Positions 57,764 to 64,000 of a stretch of 64,000 nucleotides of DNA are shown in pieces. How positions within the stretch are numbered: position 1 is the first letter of the stretch; every line of letters starts with the position of its first letter. Position numbers and translations under genes: made by a program. Source of the DNA: Lysobacter sp. yr284 (GTDB lineage Bacteria; Pseudomonadota; Gammaproteobacteria; Xanthomonadales; Xanthomonadaceae); the NCBI RefSeq assembly GCF_900107375.1, contig NZ_FNPT01000001.1, positions 682,001 through 746,000 of the forward strand, read 5' to 3'. The notes beneath the pieces were generated by a model. The model ran no database searches. It was not told the DNA's origin and worked only from the letters and a program-made list of their open reading frames with translations.

Positions 57764-59227
57764 ATGAGCCAGCCCGACGATTCCAAGCCCCGCAGCAAGC
57801 TCACCACCGCCTTCGGCGCGCCGGTGGTCGACAACCAGAACAGCATGACCGCCGGCCCGCGCGGCCCGCTGTTGATGCAGGACCTGTGGCTGATCGAGAA
57901 GCTCGCCAACCTCAACCGCGAGATCATTCCCGAGCGTCGCATGCACGCCAAGGGCTCCGGCGCGTTCGGCGCGTTCACCGTCACCGGCGACATCCGCCGC
58001 TACACCCGCGCCAAGATCTTCGACGGCATCGGCAAGCGCACGCCGATGTTCGCCCGCTTCACCACCGTCGCCGGCGAGCGCGGCGCGGCCGACGCCGAAC
58101 GCGACATCCGCGGCTTCGCGCTGAAGTTCTATACCGAGGAAGGCAACTGGGATCTGGTCGGCAACAACACGCCGGTGTTCTTCGTGCGCGATCCGCGCAA
58201 GTTCCCCGACCTCAACAAGGCGGTCAAGCGCGATCCGCGCACCAACCTGCGCAGCGCGCGCAACAACTGGGACTTCTGGACCAGCCTGCCCGAGGCGTTG
58301 CACCAGGTCACCATCGTCATGAGCGACCGCGGCATCCCGGCCAGCTATCGCCACATGCACGGGTTCGGCTCGCACACCTACAGCTTCATCAACGCCGACA
58401 ACGAGCGCTTCTGGGTCAAGTTCCACCTCAAGACCCAGCAGGGCATCAAGAACCTGACCGACGCCGAGGCCTCCGAACTGATCGGCCGCGACCGCGAAAG
58501 CCACCAGCGCGACCTGTTCGAGGCGATCGAGCGCGGCGACTTCCCGAAGTGGAAGGTCTACATCCAGGTCATGCCCGAGCTCGACGCCGACAAGGTGCCC
58601 TACCATCCCTTCGACCTGACCAAGGTCTGGCCGAAGAAGGACTACCCGCTGATCGAAGTCGGCGAGATGGAGCTCAACCGCAATCCCGATAATTTCTACG
58701 CCGACGTCGAGCAGAGCGCGTTCGCGCCGAACAACCTGGTGCCGGGCATCAGCTACTCGCCCGACAAGATGTTGCAGGCGCGCCTGTTCGCCTATTCCGA
58801 CGCGCAGCGCTACCGGCTCGGGGTCAACCACCACCAGATTCCGGTCAACGCCGCGCGCTGCCCGGTGCACAGCAACCACCGCGACGGCGCCATGCGCGTG
58901 GACGGCAACTACGGCGGCGAGCTGCACTACCAGCCCAACAGCTACGGCCAGTGGGAAGAACAACCCGAATACCGCGAGCCGCCGCTGCGCATCAACGGCG
59001 ACGCGGATTTCTGGAACTTCCGCGAGGACGACGCCGATTACTACCGCCAACCCGGCGATCTGTTCCGGCTGATGACCCCGGCCCAGCAGCAGGTGTTGTT
59101 CGACAACACCGCGCGCGCCATGGGCGATGCGCCGGAGTTCATCAAGCGCCGCCACATCGGCAACTGCAGCAAGGCCGATCCGGCCTACGGCGCCGGCGTC
59201 GCCAAGGCGTTGGGCCTGAGCGACTGA
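57764..59227 (+). CDS. katA: Monofunctional heme catalase (small-subunit type)
   Basis: This 487-residue enzyme disproportionates hydrogen peroxide. The distal histidine is H61 in [12 protein letters not shown], the distal Asn is in [13 protein letters not shown], and the proximal heme tyrosine is Y344 in [14 protein letters not shown]. FKLKFHLKTxQG- and [11 protein letters not shown]-type motifs confirm the family. The length and lack of a flavodoxin-like tail place it with small-subunit (clade 3-like) catalases. No signal peptide is visible. It has a candidate OxyR promoter and lies 853 nt before katG on the same strand. Confidence 0.95.
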   Translation: MSQPDDSKPRSKLTTAFGAPVVDNQNSMTAGPRGPLLMQDLWLIEKLANLNREIIPERRMHAKGSGAFGAFTVTGDIRRYTRAKIFDGIGKRTPMFARFTTVAGERGAADAERDIRGFALKFYTEEGNWDLVGNNTPVFFVRDPRKFPDLNKAVKRDPRTNLRSARNNWDFWTSLPEALHQVTIVMSDRGIPASYRHMHGFGSHTYSFINADNERFWVKFHLKTQQGIKNLTDAEASELIGRDRESHQRDLFEAIERGDFPKWKVYIQVMPELDADKVPYHPFDLTKVWPKKDYPLIEVGEMELNRNPDNFYADVEQSAFAPNNLVPGISYSPDKMLQARLFAYSDAQRYRLGVNHHQIPVNAARCPVHSNHRDGAMRVDGNYGGELHYQPNSYGQWEEQPEYREPPLRINGDADFWNFREDDADYYRQPGDLFRLMTPAQQQVLFDNTARAMGDAPEFIKRRHIGNCSKADPAYGAGVAKALGLSD

Positions 59228-59343
59228 AACGTCCGCCGCGCCGCTCCTGCGGGGCCTGCCCTGTAGGAGCGGCGCAAACCGCGACCGCGCCGCGTCGCGC
59301 TCGCGGCGAACCCGCGCGACCGCCGGTGTTCATTCCACCTGCC

Positions 59344-59550
59344 TCACTCCACTTGGCACGAAGCCAGACACTCCCGATACAAGCGCCCGCAATGCGCGGT
59401 GCTGCCGCCGCCGGCCTGGGCCCTGCAATCGTTGGCCAGTTCCTGGCAGGCGCTGTAGCAACCCGGATCGGACGCCGACGCCGACGCGCCGAACCCCATC
59501 CCGAACACCAGCGCCGCCGCGGCCAACCATCCCATGTGCATCCGCTTCAT
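59344..59550 (-). CDS. Small secreted Cys-rich protein
   Basis: The 68-residue precursor has a signal peptide (MKRMHMGWLAAAALVFGMGFGASASA) and a ~42-residue mature part with six cysteines in a CX3C-X6-C-X11-C-X8-C-X3-C type spacing, implying up to three disulfides. A perfect AAGGAGG lies 6 nt before the ATG, which argues strongly that it is real. The family is unknown to me. Possible roles are an antimicrobial or protease-inhibitor-like peptide or a periplasmic metal binder. It lies between the catalase and katG on the opposite strand. Confidence 0.78.
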   Translation of the reverse strand: MKRMHMGWLAAAALVFGMGFGASASASDPGCYSACQELANDCRAQAGGGSTAHCGRLYRECLASCQVE

Positions 59551-59617
59551 CGTCTTGCCTCCTTGGACTTTGGATCGCAGGCGCCGGCCACCGTGGCCGG
59601 CGCTGGCCGCAGTGTAG

Positions 59618-62263
<2,646 letters not shown>

Positions 62264-62340
62264 GCGTCGCTCCGCCGCGGCCGCCGCTTCCCGCGGCGCC
62301 GCGGCGCGGCTGCGGACACCCCAACCCTGTGCGACCTCCT

Positions 62341-62366
62341 GCCCGGCCTCGCGCCGGGCTTTTTTT
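62341..62366 (+). terminator. Rho-independent terminator of katG
   Basis: The 7-bp stem GCCCGGC/GCCGGGC with loop CTCGC is followed by seven T residues, 77 nt after the katG stop codon. Confidence 0.92.
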
Positions 62367-63416
62367 CGGATCGCCCACCGCCTCGGCCGCTTGCAAGGAA
62401 CGGCGCACGCTGCGAGCGCGTCGACGAACCCACCGCAGCCCTACCGCCCCGCCGCCCCACCCGTCATTCCGGCGAAAGCCGGAATCTATTTTCCGTTGCC
62501 GTTGCTGTTGCCGTTCGCTCGGACGCAACTCCACGCGAAGAACATGTCCCGCGGCCCCGGAGGGCGTGCGCATGGATGCGCACGCGCGCCATGGGGCAGG
62601 ATGCCCCTTATGGCGCGGCCCCGCGCCGCTGTGAGCCATAGTGGCTCTTGATCCGAAAAAAGAATGCACTTTCTTTGGTTACTTTCTTTGTTGCTTTGGA
62701 CAAAGAAAGTGACCCGGCCGCTTGCGGACGGAAGCTTTGGATCTTTGCTTGTCGTCACTCGCTGCTGCGATAAAGGCCGAACCCACCGCGGCACGCCCCC
62801 TGTAGGAGCGGCGCAAGCCGCGACCGCGCCATCGCAGCGATTGCGAAAGTTTCGTCGTAGTTGCGTTGTCGCGGTCGCGGCTTGCGCCGCTCCTACAGTC
62901 GGATACGCAACTGCACTGCCGTCGTTGACGAGTGACGACAAGCGACAATCAAGAGCTTTCGTCCGCAAGCGGCCGAGTTACTTTCTTTTGGCAGCGCGCC
63001 AAAAGAAAGTAACCAAAGAAAAACGCTTGTCTAAAGTCACGAGCCACTAAGGCCAGCACCTTGCGCCGGGATGCGCCGTAAGGGGCATCCTGCCCCTACA
63101 GCGCACGCACGCATCCATGCGCGCGCCCTGCGGGTCTGCGCAGCATGAACCTCGTTCGGGGTTGAGATAAAACCAGCAGAGCAACGGCAACGACGATGGC
63201 GGCAGCGATCGTAACGGCCGCACCAGCTATGCCCTCGCCCGGCAAACCCATCGCATCCGCCGCCGACACCTCGACCACACCCGCAATACACCGCATCACA
63301 CCCCGCGAGCGCCGCCACGCACTCTGCGTCCACACCCAATCCCGCCCCACCCGGCATCACTCCGCACTAACGAGCCAGCGCTAGCATTTGCACTCCCCGT
63401 ACACCGGAATTTAACG
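62367..63416. repeat. Non-coding kilobase with a five-level nested palindrome
   Basis: No gene is supported in this stretch. After a family C hairpin (62462-62485), nested inverted arms run from the outside in: 62557-62614/63075-63133; 62639-62647/63041-63049; 62667-62736/62954-63024; 62748-62761/62929-62942 (14 bp, perfect); and 62800-62828/62870-62898 (family A, 29 bp, perfect). The third pair's arms each contain their own hairpin (62681-62710; 62978-63012 with a perfect 15-bp stem). The remaining ~280 bp before the DUF937 gene show nothing I recognise. Confidence 0.85.
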
Positions 63417-64000
63417 ATGAGCGCCTCGCTGACCGACGACCTCCTCAACCAGCTCCAGGGCCAGCCGCTGGCGCAGATAGGCAGCCAACTCGGCCTGTCC
63501 GAGTCGCAGACCCAGAGCGCGGTCGGCCAGGCGCTGCCGCTGCTGCTCGGCGCGCTGGGCCGCAACGCCAGCCAGCCCGAGGGCGCGCAGGCGCTGTTCG
63601 GCGCGCTGCAGCGCGACCATGCCGACGCGGCCGGCGGCAGCGCGGCCGGGTTCGACCTGGGCGGCGTGCTCGGCGCGGTGCTCGGCGGCGGCGGCGGTGG
63701 CCGCCAGACCGACGGTGCCGGCATCCTCGGCCACATCTTCGGCGGGCGCGAGGACACCGCCGCGCAAGGGCTCGGCCAGAGCACCGGCCTCGCCGGCGGC
63801 CAGGCCAATACCCTGCTGAAGATCCTCGCCCCGATCGTGCTGTCCTACCTCGCCCAGCGCATGTTCTCCGGCGGCAACCAGGCCGCGGCCAACCCGCAGC
63901 AGCTCGGCGACGCGCTCGGCCAGGAACACCAGCGCATCCAGCAACAGGGCGGCGCCGGCGGCCTGCTCGGCGCGGTGCTCGACCAGGACGGCGACGGCCA
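63417..64000 (+). CDS. DUF937-family protein, cut by the window end
   Basis: At least 194 residues are visible. The start MSASLTDDLLNQLQGQPLAQIGSQLGLSESQTQSAVGQALPLLLGALGRNA is the typical DUF937 N-terminal helix bundle, followed by a Gly-rich linker with GGVLGAVLGGGGGG, an ILGHIFGGRED segment, a hydrophobic stretch and a Gln-rich tail with GGAGGLLGAVLDQDGDG. The family (YidB-like) is cytoplasmic and of uncertain function. The stop lies beyond the window. Confidence 0.88.
   Translation, partial: MSASLTDDLLNQLQGQPLAQIGSQLGLSESQTQSAVGQALPLLLGALGRNASQPEGAQALFGALQRDHADAAGGSAAGFDLGGVLGAVLGGGGGGRQTDGAGILGHIFGGREDTAAQGLGQSTGLAGGQANTLLKILAPIVLSYLAQRMFSGGNQAAANPQQLGDALGQEHQRIQQQGGAGGLLGAVLDQDGDG

Noticed and set aside
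62464-63050. Several frames of 80-160 codons inside the nested palindrome
   Set aside because: They are built entirely from the inverted repeats and the same peptides appear on both strands; no ribosome sites.

Overview
This window is high-GC gammaproteobacterial DNA that I assign to the Lysobacter group (Xanthomonadaceae/Lysobacteraceae). Two things support this. The operator in front of lexA is the Xanthomonas-type LexA palindrome. The centre of the window carries the complete biosynthetic locus for a polycyclic tetramate macrolactam of the HSAF (dihydromaltophilin) type, a hallmark of Lysobacter. The species cannot be fixed from the sequence alone.

Layout. (1) 0.1-8.6 kb is a conserved housekeeping block read mostly on the minus strand: tRNA-Arg, tRNA-Ser, csrA, alaS, recX, recA, lexA (with its operator), a MarR-GNAT fusion regulator on the plus strand, and the CinA-C/PncC amidase. 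(2) 8.9-33.6 kb is the tetramate locus. A TonB-dependent receptor, an arginase and a ferredoxin reductase are on the minus strand. The fatty-acid-hydroxylase/sterol-desaturase-like gene, the 3161-residue iterative PKS-NRPS, three FAD oxidoreductases, one zinc-free MDR reductase and a DHA2-type MFS exporter are on the plus strand. The hybrid enzyme makes two polyene chains and joins them to ornithine, the oxidoreductases close the carbocycles, and the hydroxylase/ferredoxin-reductase pair oxidises the scaffold. The arginase could supply ornithine, and the exporter and receptor sit at the two edges. (3) 33.8-46.7 kb is accessory: an M15 peptidase, small exported proteins, an APC amino acid permease, an SDR/AraC divergent pair sharing a split inverted repeat, an operon of a calcium-loop SGNH hydrolase, an unknown membrane-anchored protein and an Lnt-like protein with a long C-terminal extension, a TauE/SafE permease, a Tat-exported DJ-1 protein and two alanine-rich proteins. 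(4) 46.7-64 kb holds an RND efflux pair, mutS, a membrane-anchored ClpB-like double AAA protein, a catalase and katG, a small Cys-rich exported protein, a long non-coding stretch of nested palindromes, and the start of a DUF937 gene.

The biosynthetic locus is known biology. Less expected observations are: a duplicated OxyR-type promoter in front of katG that still carries the first codons of the upstream catalase; a five-level nested palindrome of about 577 bp; a CTAGG-N6-CCTAG dyad shared by three dispersed genes; two tandem dyads upstream of the TonB receptor; a ClpB-like protein whose first AAA module has lost its catalytic residues; and a 25-bp degenerate tandem array growing out of a REP hairpin. 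The 42-kb block between pncC and mutS looks like an accessory insertion zone in an otherwise conserved repair/translation neighbourhood.
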